Notes: a model not told the origin generated them from the letters alone. 64,000 bases of DNA from Flavobacteriales bacterium (GCA_028281825.1 JANQJC010000105.1:1-64000), one strand, 5' to 3'. Shown: positions 44,971 through 54,144, counted from the stretch's first letter. Numbers and translations are program-made.

Positions 44971-46890
44971 ATGAGAAAACTTTTACCAGTTTATATTCTT
45001 CTGCTTCCTACACTTTCAGCAGAATTATCTATTTCTCAAAATTTAGTATCAAATCCAAGTTTTGAGTTTTATACAAGCTGCCCAGTGGCTACCAGTGAGT
45101 TAGGCGTAGCTACCCCTTGGACACAACCAAGTGGTGGAACCCCTGATTATTTTAATGTTTGCAATACCAGTCCATTTCCCTTTCCTGTTCCCGTACCAAA
45201 CCTTGCACCAGTTGGGGTGCCTATCAATAGCTTGGGTATTCAACATGCAAGAACTGATAGCGCATATGCTGGCTTTTTCAGCGTAGAATCCAATCCTGAT
45301 GATGGATATCGCGAATATGCGCAAGTTCCACTTGATAGTGCCTTAACTGTAGGCGAAAATTACTGTGTTCAGTTTTATGTTTCTTTATCGGACAACTCTG
45401 TAAACGCTACTGACGCAATTGGAGGTTTATTCAGTATCAATCCCACCTTTGTTTCTGGCAGTGGTATTATTGCTGGGAGCCCCCACGTAGTTTCTTCTGG
45501 AGTAATAGATGAAAAGCAGGAATGGGTTGAAGTGAGCGGAAACTTTATTGCTTCACAAGCTTATACCCATCTTACCATTGGTAACTTTAATGATATAGGT
45601 ACAACAACAATTATTACATCAACTGCCCAAGCCGATACAGTAGCAGGTGGTTTCCCAGCATTACCTTTGCCTGGTGCTTATTATTACCTTGATGATGTTT
45701 ATGTAGGTGAAGGTACCTGCCCAAACTTTTGCAACATAAGTGCCGAAGTAGCTGTAATAGAAGCCACATGTGGGCAGGCCGATGGTGGAGCAAATGTTAT
45801 AGTGTCTGGTGGTTCTGGCAATTTCACCTATATATGGAATACAGGTGCGACAAGCGCCAACCTTGCCAATGTAGCTGCTGATATCTATTCAGTTACTATT
45901 TCAGATACTACTGGCGGATGTGATGTAACTCAATTTGTGATGGTTACTGAAGATACCGACCTTGAAATTGCCCTTACAGGAGAGGATGTAACCTGCTCAG
46001 GAAATGGAAGCGCCGAAGTCACCATATCAGGAGGAGTATCGCCATACCAGATTATGTGGGAGAACAGCGCCACAACAGATAGTATTGGCAACCTACCAGT
46101 TGGTATTTACTCTGTGAGTGTGATGGACTCAGCGGGTTGCTCACTAAGTGACTCAGTTGAGATTGGCTCTGCGGCTACGTTTGATATTACTCCTACTATC
46201 ACGCATGCCAGTTGTGATGGAACTACGCCAGGCTCTATAGGTGTTGCCCCTTCAGGAGGCTCACCGCCTTATACTTACAGCTGGTCTACAGGCTCAAGTA
46301 ATGCTATCCAGTATAACCTATCTGGAGGAACCTATACCGTAACTGTTACCGATGGCGGTGGCTGTAGTATTATTGAAAGCTATACTGTTAATTCAGGTAA
46401 TTCACTCAGTGTATCCATTACTAACAATGGCAATACGCTGGAAGCCGATGCACCCAATGCGGTTTCTTACCAATGGTATTATGGAGGTAATCCAATACAA
46501 GGTGCCACTCAAAGCACCTACACTATTACCCAAAGTGGGGTTTACTGGGTAGTGGTAACTGATGCCAACGGGTGTGAACTAGAGTCAGAGCCAATTGAAA
46601 CCAGTTTTATTGATGGAGTTGAAGAGCTAGAAGGGGTGAATGAGATAAGTATATATCCTAACCCAAGCAGTGGAATTATATACGCTGCCTTGGATGTTAC
46701 GCATCACCAAAAACTAACAATAAGCCTAATAAACGCTGTTGGGCAAGAGGTAATTTCTGAAACATTTAACACAACAACAGGTAAAAAGCAAATAGAATTA
46801 AACGTTGAAGGTTATGCAGATGGAGCTTATATTTTAAAGGTAAGCAACGCAAAATCAAGCGTTTACAGAAAAGTAATTGTCAATAAATAA
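44971..46890 (+). CDS. T9SS-exported SprB-repeat surface protein
   Basis: 639 residues. Signal peptide (to ~24), an N-terminal carbohydrate-binding-like domain (NLVSNPSFEFYTSCP ... YYYLDDVYVGEGTCPN), then three SprB-type repeats of ~80 residues (SGGSGNFTYIWNTGATS; SGGVSPYQIMWENSATTDS; SGGSPPYTYSWSTGSSN), an Ig-like unit (YQWYYGGNPIQGATQSTYTI) and a type A T9SS sorting domain (ISIYPNPSSGIIYAAL ... DGAYILKVSNAKSSVYRKVIVNK). Expected to pass the outer membrane through the SprA channel and be anchored or released there; likely an adhesin or glycan-binding protein. Confidence 0.9.
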   Translation: MRKLLPVYILLLPTLSAELSISQNLVSNPSFEFYTSCPVATSELGVATPWTQPSGGTPDYFNVCNTSPFPFPVPVPNLAPVGVPINSLGIQHARTDSAYAGFFSVESNPDDGYREYAQVPLDSALTVGENYCVQFYVSLSDNSVNATDAIGGLFSINPTFVSGSGIIAGSPHVVSSGVIDEKQEWVEVSGNFIASQAYTHLTIGNFNDIGTTTIITSTAQADTVAGGFPALPLPGAYYYLDDVYVGEGTCPNFCNISAEVAVIEATCGQADGGANVIVSGGSGNFTYIWNTGATSANLANVAADIYSVTISDTTGGCDVTQFVMVTEDTDLEIALTGEDVTCSGNGSAEVTISGGVSPYQIMWENSATTDSIGNLPVGIYSVSVMDSAGCSLSDSVEIGSAATFDITPTITHASCDGTTPGSIGVAPSGGSPPYTYSWSTGSSNAIQYNLSGGTYTVTVTDGGGCSIIESYTVNSGNSLSVSITNNGNTLEADAPNAVSYQWYYGGNPIQGATQSTYTITQSGVYWVVVTDANGCELESEPIETSFIDGVEELEGVNEISIYPNPSSGIIYAALDVTHHQKLTISLINAVGQEVISETFNTTTGKKQIELNVEGYADGAYILKVSNAKSSVYRKVIVNK

Positions 46891-46984
46891 TGGTATATTT
46901 ACAATGAGTCAAAAAAGAAATTGGTTGACTTTGAAAGAAATAAATTATAATATAGCACGTTCTAATTTGAAAAAGAGCATCCCT

Positions 46985-47173
46985 ATGAGGCGAATATTTG
47001 TTTACGTTTTATGCGCGGCTATGTTGATGGGTGTTGCTTCTTGCTCAACGGCGTATAAGCCCTATCAAACCGGGGACTCCTATACGCATAGAAAAAGGAA
47101 AAACAAGAAGCTATATATTAGCAAAAAGCACTTGTTTGAAAGAGGCAAGGAAAAAGGAGAACCATTCTGGTAA
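46985..47173 (+). CDS. Small basic lipoprotein
   Basis: 62 residues from ATG at 46985; an upstream start at 46877 overlaps the T9SS gene and adds an unlikely N-terminus. The signal peptide ends in a lipobox (LMGVASC, Cys20). The mature ~42 residues are rich in Lys, Arg, Tyr and His (THRKRKNKKLYISKKHLFERG). No family is recognised, though small basic lipoproteins often accompany DUF1800/DUF1501 genes in this phylum. It lies between the T9SS cargo gene and the DUF1800 gene. Confidence 0.6.
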   Translation: MRRIFVYVLCAAMLMGVASCSTAYKPYQTGDSYTHRKRKNKKLYISKKHLFERGKEKGEPFW

Positions 47174-47269
47174 TCAAACATCCCCAAAAATCTCCCAGCA
47201 TAGTTTACATTTAACCTACCTATAATATTTTGGTACGGAACTTGTTTTGCTTTCTTTTAAATTTATCAA

Positions 47270-48694
47270 ATGGTTTCAGAAAGCAGGAAAATACAACACT
47301 TGATGTGGCGTGCTGGCTGTGGCATCACCCCTACTCAATATACCCAGTTGGGTAATAGCAAGCATTTACAGATAGTTGATAAACTTTTCTCTGAAGCGAA
47401 AGGCATTAAGCCTATCGCTCTTGAGCCTGGTGACCTGATGGACAAAGCTCAGTTCAAAAAAGCCTCAAAGCAGGAAAAGAAAAAACTGAAAAAGCTAGCC
47501 AGAAAGAGAATTAAGAATATCAACCATGAATGCTTGAGAAGGCTAGCCTTTGAAAAGGGGGAACTGGGAGAAAAGATGACGATATTCTGGCACAACCACT
47601 TTTCGTCTTTCACCATATTTCCTGGATGGATATTGAAGCAAAACAACCTGATTAGGAAGCATGCTCTTGGAAGCTTCAGGAACCTGATAATGGGTGTATC
47701 CAAGAACCCTGTTATGCTCACTTACCTGAATAATCAGCAAAACAAGAAGGGTCATCCCAATGAAAACTTTGCCAGAGAGGTAATGGAACTATTTACACTA
47801 GGGCGTGGCAACTACTCTGAAAAAGACATTCAAGAGGCTGCAAGGGCATTTACCGGATGGTCGACCACACTAAAAGGGGAATTTGAATTCAAGGAATATA
47901 ACCATGATGATGGTGAAAAAGTGTTTTTCGGGAATAGTGGAAAATTCTCAGGGGAAGATATCATTGATATGATACTGGATAAGCGTGAAGCTGCAAAGTA
48001 CATCACTACCAAGATATACCGTGATTTTGTGAATGTAGAAATCAACCCTGAGCATATTGAAACACTTGCCAAGAACTTCTACGAAAGTGACTACAATATT
48101 GAGAAACTGATGCGAGAAATATTCACTTCAGATTGGTTTTATGATGAGAAGAATATGGGTGCAAAGGTAAAGTCCCCAATAGATTTGCTAACTGGGCTTA
48201 TGAAGTCTTTCAACCTTGAGTTTAACGACGCCAACTCACTCATCAAGGTGGAAAAGATAATGGGCCAGGTACTTTTTAACCCACCTAATGTGGCTGGCTG
48301 GCCTGGCGGACTGAATTGGATAGACAGTTCCTCACTCATGTTTAGATTGCGGATGGCGGAGTTTATTTTTAATAATGCAGAAATAGACTACGAACCCAAG
48401 GAGGATATTGGAATGGAAATGGGTGAATTAGGCAATCGGATGGCAGATAACCCAGATAGAATAGCCGGTGGAAAGGTTTCTGTAAAAACCAACATATCAG
48501 AGTTTCTTAACCAGTTTGGTGATTATGATGAAGGTGAGTTGTTTGACAGGCTTGCGGATTACCTTATTGTTCATCAACAAACACCACTTGATAGAAAAGT
48601 GATTGAAAAGCATTTGAAAAAGGGCAATAAGGCAGAACGTATCACAGGATTAACAGTTATGATGCTTTCAACACCACAATACCAATTGTGCTAA
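47270..48694 (+). CDS. DUF1800 domain protein
   Basis: 474 residues, the usual length. Conserved DUF1800 segments: HLMWRAGCGITPTQY at the start, TIFWHNHFSSF, LRKHALGSFRNLIMGVSKNPVML, NENFAREVMELFTLGRGNYSE and WPGGLNWIDSSSLMFRLR. No signal peptide is obvious. Function is unknown; the family is almost always paired with DUF1501, as here (12-bp gap). Confidence 0.9.
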   Translation: MVSESRKIQHLMWRAGCGITPTQYTQLGNSKHLQIVDKLFSEAKGIKPIALEPGDLMDKAQFKKASKQEKKKLKKLARKRIKNINHECLRRLAFEKGELGEKMTIFWHNHFSSFTIFPGWILKQNNLIRKHALGSFRNLIMGVSKNPVMLTYLNNQQNKKGHPNENFAREVMELFTLGRGNYSEKDIQEAARAFTGWSTTLKGEFEFKEYNHDDGEKVFFGNSGKFSGEDIIDMILDKREAAKYITTKIYRDFVNVEINPEHIETLAKNFYESDYNIEKLMREIFTSDWFYDEKNMGAKVKSPIDLLTGLMKSFNLEFNDANSLIKVEKIMGQVLFNPPNVAGWPGGLNWIDSSSLMFRLRMAEFIFNNAEIDYEPKEDIGMEMGELGNRMADNPDRIAGGKVSVKTNISEFLNQFGDYDEGELFDRLADYLIVHQQTPLDRKVIEKHLKKGNKAERITGLTVMMLSTPQYQLC

Positions 48695-48706
48695 AAACTG
48701 AAAGTT

Positions 48707-49906
48707 ATGAGAAGAAGAGATTTTGTAAAATATTCAGCCTTAACTTCAGCATCTACCATGGTGCCAGGGTTTTTGAAAGCTATCGGCAATACTGGTAAAG
48801 CTCCTTTTGCTGATAATGGTAAAATATTGGTAGTCATTCAGCTATCAGGCGGTAATGACGGCTTGAATACTATTGTGCCCTACCGCAATGACGAATACTA
48901 CAAGCTACGGCCCAAAATATCACTTGAAGGGAAAGACCGGATTAATGTAACTGATGAATTGGGTTTTAATGCCGGACTCTGGGGTTTGGCTGATTTATTT
49001 GGCAATGGGCATATGGCTGTTGTGAATAATGTGGGATACCCTAATCCTGACAGGTCGCATTTTCGCTCGATGGATATATGGCATACAGCGAGTGACTCGG
49101 ATGAGTACTTAACTTCAGGATGGCTAGGTAGGTATCTAGACTCTGCCTGTATTGATAATTGCATGCCCTACCATGCCATTGAGGTGGATGATACCCTTGG
49201 CTTAGCATTGAAAGGGGAACAAACAAAGGGTATAGCCTTGAAAGACCCCTACAAACTATTCAAGGCTACCAATAGTGCATACTTTAATGACATCATTGAG
49301 AACCATCATTCTCATGACCACAAACAAGCAGACTATCTTTTTAAGACTATGGCAGAAACCTTATCTTCAGCCAAGTATATCCATGAGACGTCAGAGGTTT
49401 ACGAATCCAAAGTCGAATATCCCAATACAGAAATAGGCAAGAGTATGAGATTAATGGCCGAACTGATTATCTCAGGCATTAACTCAAAAGTATTTTATGC
49501 TTCATTGGGTGGGTTTGATACCCACATTTGGCAAGTGAGGGCACAAAATCGCTTGTTAGACCAATACTCTGAAGCTGTAACTGCTTTTGTGGAAGACCTA
49601 AAGAAAAATGACCGCTTTAAGGACGTGATGATTATGACTTTTTCAGAGTTTGGGCGTAGGGTGAAACAAAACAAAAGCAGTGGCACGGACCACGGTACAG
49701 CCAATAATGTCTTCCTAATATCACAAGACTTGAAGAAGGCGGGCTTTCAAAATGAGGGACCTGATTTAATTAATTTAGATGATAATGGAGACTTGAAGTA
49801 TACCGTTGACTTTAGAAGTATCTACTCTACTATTATCAACAAATGGTTGGGCTGCGATGACCAGCTAATAATGAACAAGAAGTTTGATTACCTGGATTTT
49901 ATCTAG
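48707..49906 (+). CDS. DUF1501 domain protein with Tat-like signal
   Basis: 399 residues. N-terminal MRRRDFVKYSALTSASTMVPG carries the twin-arginine pattern (RRRDF) and a weak hydrophobic core, so Tat export is likely. The DUF1501 (sulfatase/alkaline phosphatase-like) domain shows VIQLSGGNDGLNTIVPYRND, NPDRSHFRSMDIWHTAS, SLGGFDTHIWQ and SEFGRRVKQNKSSGTDHGTANNV. The Asp/His clusters resemble alkaline phosphatase-fold metal sites. It probably acts with the DUF1800 protein in the periplasm; substrate unknown. Confidence 0.9.
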   Translation: MRRRDFVKYSALTSASTMVPGFLKAIGNTGKAPFADNGKILVVIQLSGGNDGLNTIVPYRNDEYYKLRPKISLEGKDRINVTDELGFNAGLWGLADLFGNGHMAVVNNVGYPNPDRSHFRSMDIWHTASDSDEYLTSGWLGRYLDSACIDNCMPYHAIEVDDTLGLALKGEQTKGIALKDPYKLFKATNSAYFNDIIENHHSHDHKQADYLFKTMAETLSSAKYIHETSEVYESKVEYPNTEIGKSMRLMAELIISGINSKVFYASLGGFDTHIWQVRAQNRLLDQYSEAVTAFVEDLKKNDRFKDVMIMTFSEFGRRVKQNKSSGTDHGTANNVFLISQDLKKAGFQNEGPDLINLDDNGDLKYTVDFRSIYSTIINKWLGCDDQLIMNKKFDYLDFI

Positions 49907-49909
49907 GTG

Positions 49910-50410
49910 TTACTTGCAGTTGGTTGAGATGGTATTTAATGCTGCATAGTACCCCAATGACTTAGCCTTTGCCATATCGGTGCAACCACCTTTTTTATCA
50001 CCATTCAATATCTTGGCTTGCCCCCTATCGGAGTATGCTTTTGCATAGTCTGGTTTATATTGAATAGCCAAATCTAAATCTTCAATAGCACCATCGTAGT
50101 CCCTATACCTTTTCTTTAATGCTCCCCTCCTTGCATAGGCCTCGTAGTCATCGCCCTTGAGAGATACCGCAGTATTATAATCAGCCAGAGCACCTTTGTA
50201 ATCATCTAACTCATCTTTTACGTAGCCGCGATAGGTATATGCCTTGATGTATCTTGGGTTTAGTGCAATAGCCTCATTCAAATCATCCAGAGCGCCTTTG
50301 AAATTGAAATACTCCGCTTTGCGAACAGCAGAAGCATACAAGTCCTCAGCACTTTGAGTAAAAGCAATGAGGGGAAAAAACAATACTAATATGAAAAGTA
50401 GTTTCTTCAT
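49910..50410 (-). CDS. Small periplasmic TPR protein
   Basis: 166 residues. Signal peptide 1-18 (LVLFFPLIAFTQS), then about four TPR units of 34 residues (AIALNPRYIKAYTYRGYVKD; YNTAVSLKGDDYEAYARRGAL; LDLAIQYKPDYAKAYSDRGQA) and a short C-terminal tail with two Cys. It is a protein-interaction module without enzymatic features. It ends 3 bp from the DUF1501 gene on the other strand. Confidence 0.85.
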   Translation of the reverse strand: MKKLLFILVLFFPLIAFTQSAEDLYASAVRKAEYFNFKGALDDLNEAIALNPRYIKAYTYRGYVKDELDDYKGALADYNTAVSLKGDDYEAYARRGALKKRYRDYDGAIEDLDLAIQYKPDYAKAYSDRGQAKILNGDKKGGCTDMAKAKSLGYYAALNTISTNCK

Positions 50411-50500
50411 AGGCAGACTAAGGCATGTAAAATTAAGATAATATTTCTCAATAATCCAAACTTTTTTATCAACAAATCGATGAAAATTAGTTTGTTAATA

Positions 50501-53485
50501 TTATATAGACGACAAATCCCTCATTTTTTTACTCTTATAGAACTTATTGTCCACTTGGTCGAATGAAACATCCTTCAATCGCTGCATATTGCTTACTTCT
50601 ATGCTAACAAACTCAAATTCCTCTGTGACTTTACCTGTAATAGTGTAACAACCGTCTCCAGTAAAGGGATAAGCCTTAACACTAGGAGGAAAATGAACTG
50701 TATCCAGCCACTGCCCATCTTGGTCCAACCAGGTACCAAAATGCATTTTTCCTCCCCCACTGGCCATGGTAGTTTTCACGTGTATCAGGTATGCTACAAT
50801 AGTGATACTTTTATCTATATGATTTATCAAATCTGCTGCCACCATGGGATTAGCAGGAGCTTCTTCCAAGAGCTTAAAGGGCGAGCATAAAGGAAAACCC
50901 AGTAATTCCTTTTCATCAAATGCATCATCCAATTCAGAGATACAAAGTTTGGGTAAAGTCAGTTTTTTGGGTTCGGTATCAAACAATCGCCTTTCGGTCT
51001 TTGTTTTTCGCGACGGCCCTAAAAGATAATAAGCCTCCCAAAGTAGTTCTCTGCGGAGTTCTCCCGTAAATCTAAAAGCCCCTACCCTAATTAATAGCTT
51101 TAGCTGCTCCAACGTTATCGACACCCTGTTGATAAAATTTCTGAAACTGGTGAACTTTCCATTTTGCTGCCGTTCTCTTAACACTTCAATCACAGTGGTG
51201 TCATTCACCTCTTTTATGAACTGCAACCCCAGATAAATCACTTCATTTTTGATACAACACAGGCCTTCACTCTCATTCACACAAGGGGCAACAATTGTAG
51301 CCCCATTAATCCTTGCTTCATGTGCATATAGCTCCGTGCGATAGAAACCACCACCATTGTTGAGTGTTGCAACTAAATACTCTAACGGATAATAAGCCTT
51401 GAGGTATAAGGCCTGAAAACTCTCTACGGCATAGCTGGCCGAGTGTCCCTTGGAGAAAGCAAAATTGGCGAAAGTCTCAATCTGTGTCCATATCTCTGAT
51501 ACTTTACTCTCCTGATATCCCTTTTGACGGCAATTGCTAAAAAACTTGTCCCTCACTTTCCAGAACTCATTTCGCTGCTTGAATTTCCATGACATCCCCC
51601 TTCGCAATATATCCGCTTCAGCCAGGGTTAGTCCTGCGAAATAGTGTGCCACTTTAATCACATCTTCCTGGTAAACCATTACCCCATAGGTTTCTTTGAG
51701 AATTTCATATAATTCCGGGAGCTCGTTTTTAGCCTGCTCCCTTCTCTCCATATCCCTGAAACGAAGGATGTACTCCCGCATCATACCGCTTTTGGCAACT
51801 CCAGGCCTGATGATAGAGCTGGCAGCCACCAAACCCGTATAGTCATCAGCCCGGAGCTTGGTAAGTAGCATACGCATAGCCGGGGACTCTACGTAAAAGC
51901 AGCCTATAGCCATGCCACTGCGCAGCATATCCTTCACCTTGGCATCCTCCAAAAACCGCTTTACATCGTGTATATCTATGTCATCCCCTCTATTTTGTTT
52001 AACGATATCCAATGAGTCCTTTATCTTACCTAGCCCCCGTTGGCTGAGTATATCGAACTTGTATAGGCCCACATCTTCCGCTTCTAGCATACTGAACTGG
52101 GTAGTTGGATAACCCTTGGGTGGCAAGTGGGTGCCTGTGTAATAAGTAATGGGTTTGTCTGATATCAAGATACCGCTGGAATGGATGCTCAAGTGGCTTG
52201 GGAAACCTTTGAGCCAATGACTGTACTTGAGGACCAAATCACCGTATTGGTCTTTGCCTAATTTGCCTTTTTGCAGGATATCTATTTCTTCTGACGGCAA
52301 ACCAAAGACTTTGCCCAACTCCCTTAAAATAGCTGCTTGTTGAAAGGTATTATATGCCCCCAGTAAGGCTGCGCCTTCGCCATACTTATCAAATATATAT
52401 CGGGTGACATCATCGCGGTCAGTCCATGAGAAATCGATATCAAAGTCAGGCGGATTAGTACGGTATGGATTAATGAAACGCTCAAAGTAAAGGTCGAGCT
52501 TAATAGGATCCACATCGGTAATCCTGAGCAGGTAGGCTACCATACTATTGGCTCCACTGCCCCGCCCTACGTAATAATACCCCTGGCTTCGGGCATAGTT
52601 CATCAAATCCCAATTAATCAAAAAGTAAGAACCAAAATTCATCTGCCTGATAATACCCAACTCTTTCTTCACCCTATCCAGCACTGCCCTGTCAGGTTCA
52701 TCATAACGGTATCGCAAACCCTCATTGCACAATTGCCCTAAAAGCACATAATCATCATCCACAGAGTTTGTGAAATGGCTTTTGTTCTTATTCTCACCAA
52801 ATCTAAAATCTACCCCCTCACAGGAAGCCAATAATTTCTCAGTGTTGTAAATGATTTGAGGGTAATCCCTGAAGGCTTTCAATAATTCGGCTTGTGGAAG
52901 AATAGTATCAGTACTTTGAGCCTGATGGGAGGCTGGCAAATGACTCAAAAGCATATTATTGTCAATAGCCCGCAAAAGCCTGTGGGAGTTGTAATCCCTT
53001 TTATTTCTGAAAGAGCCCGTTTGCAGCACCACCATCCTTGGCAGTAAATTGGAATAGCGGGAGAACCCAAACTTGTGTATATCACTGAGGGAAACACCGA
53101 GCCATTCATTTTCCCGTAAAGCCTCTCCTTTGTAATTATTAAAAGGATAAACCACATGGGCATTGACAAAAGTAGGGGCCTTATTGGTATAAGGCTTACC
53201 AGTATGCAAATGCATTGACAGGTAGTCATTCAATTCCCTGAAGCCTTCATTATTTGTGGCAATGCCCACATATTGCTGGGTGATACCATTCCTAAAATCA
53301 ATACCTAGCTGTACCGAAAGACCTCTATCCTTTGCCAAGCGACTGATGTCGATACAGGCGGATGTATTATTGATATCCGTCAAGCAGAGTTGATTGTAAT
53401 CCTTCGCTTCCACCTCATTTAAAAGGCTTTCAGGAGACATAGCCCCATAGCACAGGCTGTAATATGTGTGACAGTTAAGAAGCAT
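50501..53485 (-). CDS. dnaE: DNA polymerase III alpha-type subunit, short second (DnaE2-like) form
   Basis: 994 residues, shorter than replicative DnaE (~1150-1450). The PHP domain at the N-terminus is degenerate: the H-x-H start is replaced by N-x-H (LLNCHTYYSLCYG), so proofreading activity is doubtful. Palm Asp residues are intact in NPPDFDIDFSW (~345), and YYVGRGSGANSMVAYLL and MVYQEDVIKVAHYFAGL are polymerase signatures; an OB-fold lies near 890-975 and the beta-clamp/tau tail is short. Such second DnaE proteins act in lesion bypass with ImuA/ImuB, but neither is encoded nearby. Half-sites TTGAC/GTCAA abut the start codon. Confidence 0.85.
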   Translation of the reverse strand: MLLNCHTYYSLCYGAMSPESLLNEVEAKDYNQLCLTDINNTSACIDISRLAKDRGLSVQLGIDFRNGITQQYVGIATNNEGFRELNDYLSMHLHTGKPYTNKAPTFVNAHVVYPFNNYKGEALRENEWLGVSLSDIHKFGFSRYSNLLPRMVVLQTGSFRNKRDYNSHRLLRAIDNNMLLSHLPASHQAQSTDTILPQAELLKAFRDYPQIIYNTEKLLASCEGVDFRFGENKNKSHFTNSVDDDYVLLGQLCNEGLRYRYDEPDRAVLDRVKKELGIIRQMNFGSYFLINWDLMNYARSQGYYYVGRGSGANSMVAYLLRITDVDPIKLDLYFERFINPYRTNPPDFDIDFSWTDRDDVTRYIFDKYGEGAALLGAYNTFQQAAILRELGKVFGLPSEEIDILQKGKLGKDQYGDLVLKYSHWLKGFPSHLSIHSSGILISDKPITYYTGTHLPPKGYPTTQFSMLEAEDVGLYKFDILSQRGLGKIKDSLDIVKQNRGDDIDIHDVKRFLEDAKVKDMLRSGMAIGCFYVESPAMRMLLTKLRADDYTGLVAASSIIRPGVAKSGMMREYILRFRDMERREQAKNELPELYEILKETYGVMVYQEDVIKVAHYFAGLTLAEADILRRGMSWKFKQRNEFWKVRDKFFSNCRQKGYQESKVSEIWTQIETFANFAFSKGHSASYAVESFQALYLKAYYPLEYLVATLNNGGGFYRTELYAHEARINGATIVAPCVNESEGLCCIKNEVIYLGLQFIKEVNDTTVIEVLRERQQNGKFTSFRNFINRVSITLEQLKLLIRVGAFRFTGELRRELLWEAYYLLGPSRKTKTERRLFDTEPKKLTLPKLCISELDDAFDEKELLGFPLCSPFKLLEEAPANPMVAADLINHIDKSITIVAYLIHVKTTMASGGGKMHFGTWLDQDGQWLDTVHFPPSVKAYPFTGDGCYTITGKVTEEFEFVSIEVSNMQRLKDVSFDQVDNKFYKSKKMRDLSSI

Positions 53486-53520
53486 GTCAAGGGTTTGACG
53501 ATTATTTTGTCAAGTTTGAG
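53485..53520 (-). promoter_or_regulatory. GTCAA/TTGAC half-site cluster at the dnaE start
   Basis: On the plus strand GTCAA (53486-53490), TTGAC (53495-53499) and GTCAA (53509-53513) form overlapping inverted pairs; TGTCAAG-(gg)-TTTGA units begin at 53485 and 53508 (23-bp period). The array touches the ATG, so a bound repressor would block expression and no ribosome binding site fits. Confidence 0.45.
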
Positions 53521-53608
53521 ATACTACATTATAAGGAAAGGATTGGAAAGTTGTGAGGGAAAAGTTTAAATTGGTGGTGGATTGTAATACTTTTTCAACA
53601 CCCTGTAG

Positions 53609-53989
53609 ATGAAAATAGAACAACAATATGTTTCATTGGTTGAAAGCTTAAAATTACTTGCTTCACCTTTCCCACAGCAGGTAAATGCACTACCAGAATT
53701 TGTGGATGTACCATTTGAAGTATTGGACAACTTTATGAATTCTTTTCTTTTAATGCCTCAATTAATTGAAAATGGATTTATAAATAATTCCGCAACAGCT
53801 GCTATAATTCGATGCTATAATATATCCTTCATGACACTTCTTGGAAATGAAGAAATCATGTCCTTAACAGCACTTGAAAAAGATGATAAATGGGAACGTG
53901 CTAGAAGTTTAGCTTTAATTGCATTAAAAGAATTAAAAGAGACACCAAGCGAGGCTGATTTAAAACATATTAGATGGAGTAGAAGCTAA
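53609..53989 (+). CDS. Hypothetical soluble protein
   Basis: 126 residues, no signal peptide or TM helix. Predicted all-helical with a hydrophobic core (PFEVLDNFMNSFLLMPQLI; ARSLALIALKELKE). I recognise no family. The ORF is AT-rich and followed by a strong terminator, which supports it being a real transcribed gene. It diverges from dnaE with about 120 bp between. Confidence 0.6.
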   Translation: MKIEQQYVSLVESLKLLASPFPQQVNALPEFVDVPFEVLDNFMNSFLLMPQLIENGFINNSATAAIIRCYNISFMTLLGNEEIMSLTALEKDDKWERARSLALIALKELKETPSEADLKHIRWSRS

Positions 53990-53998
53990 GTCTATAGA

Positions 53999-54024
53999 AA
54001 AAGGCCGCAAAATTGCGGCCTTTT
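53999..54024 (+). terminator. Intrinsic terminator after the 126-residue orphan
   Basis: AAAAGGCCGC (53999-54008), loop AAAATT, GCGGCCTTTT (54015-54024); perfect 10-bp stem with A- and T-runs, so it can work in both directions. Confidence 0.88.
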
Positions 54025-54094
54025 CACCCAGTTTACACACTGCTATAAAGAGTGTGTATGATGTAATTTATTTACAAAGTAAACAAAGTTTTGT

Positions 54095-54133
54095 CGACAC
54101 CCCCTAGGGACTCACGGAAAATCTTGAGTGTCG
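54095..54133. repeat. CTCAC/GTGAG palindromic repeat element, copy 2
   Basis: CGACAC (54095-54100) and ACTCA (54110-54114) together pair with TGAGTGTCG (54125-54133), leaving a 9-nt bulge. The 11-mer ACTCACGGAAA (54110-54120) is the exact reverse complement of 874-884. Confidence 0.4.
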
Positions 54134-54144
54134 TGTAACATCGT

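Noticed and set aside
54001-54144. Possible transposon end or attachment site near the second CTCAC repeat
   Set aside because: No recombinase gene, target duplication or matching inverted end was found.
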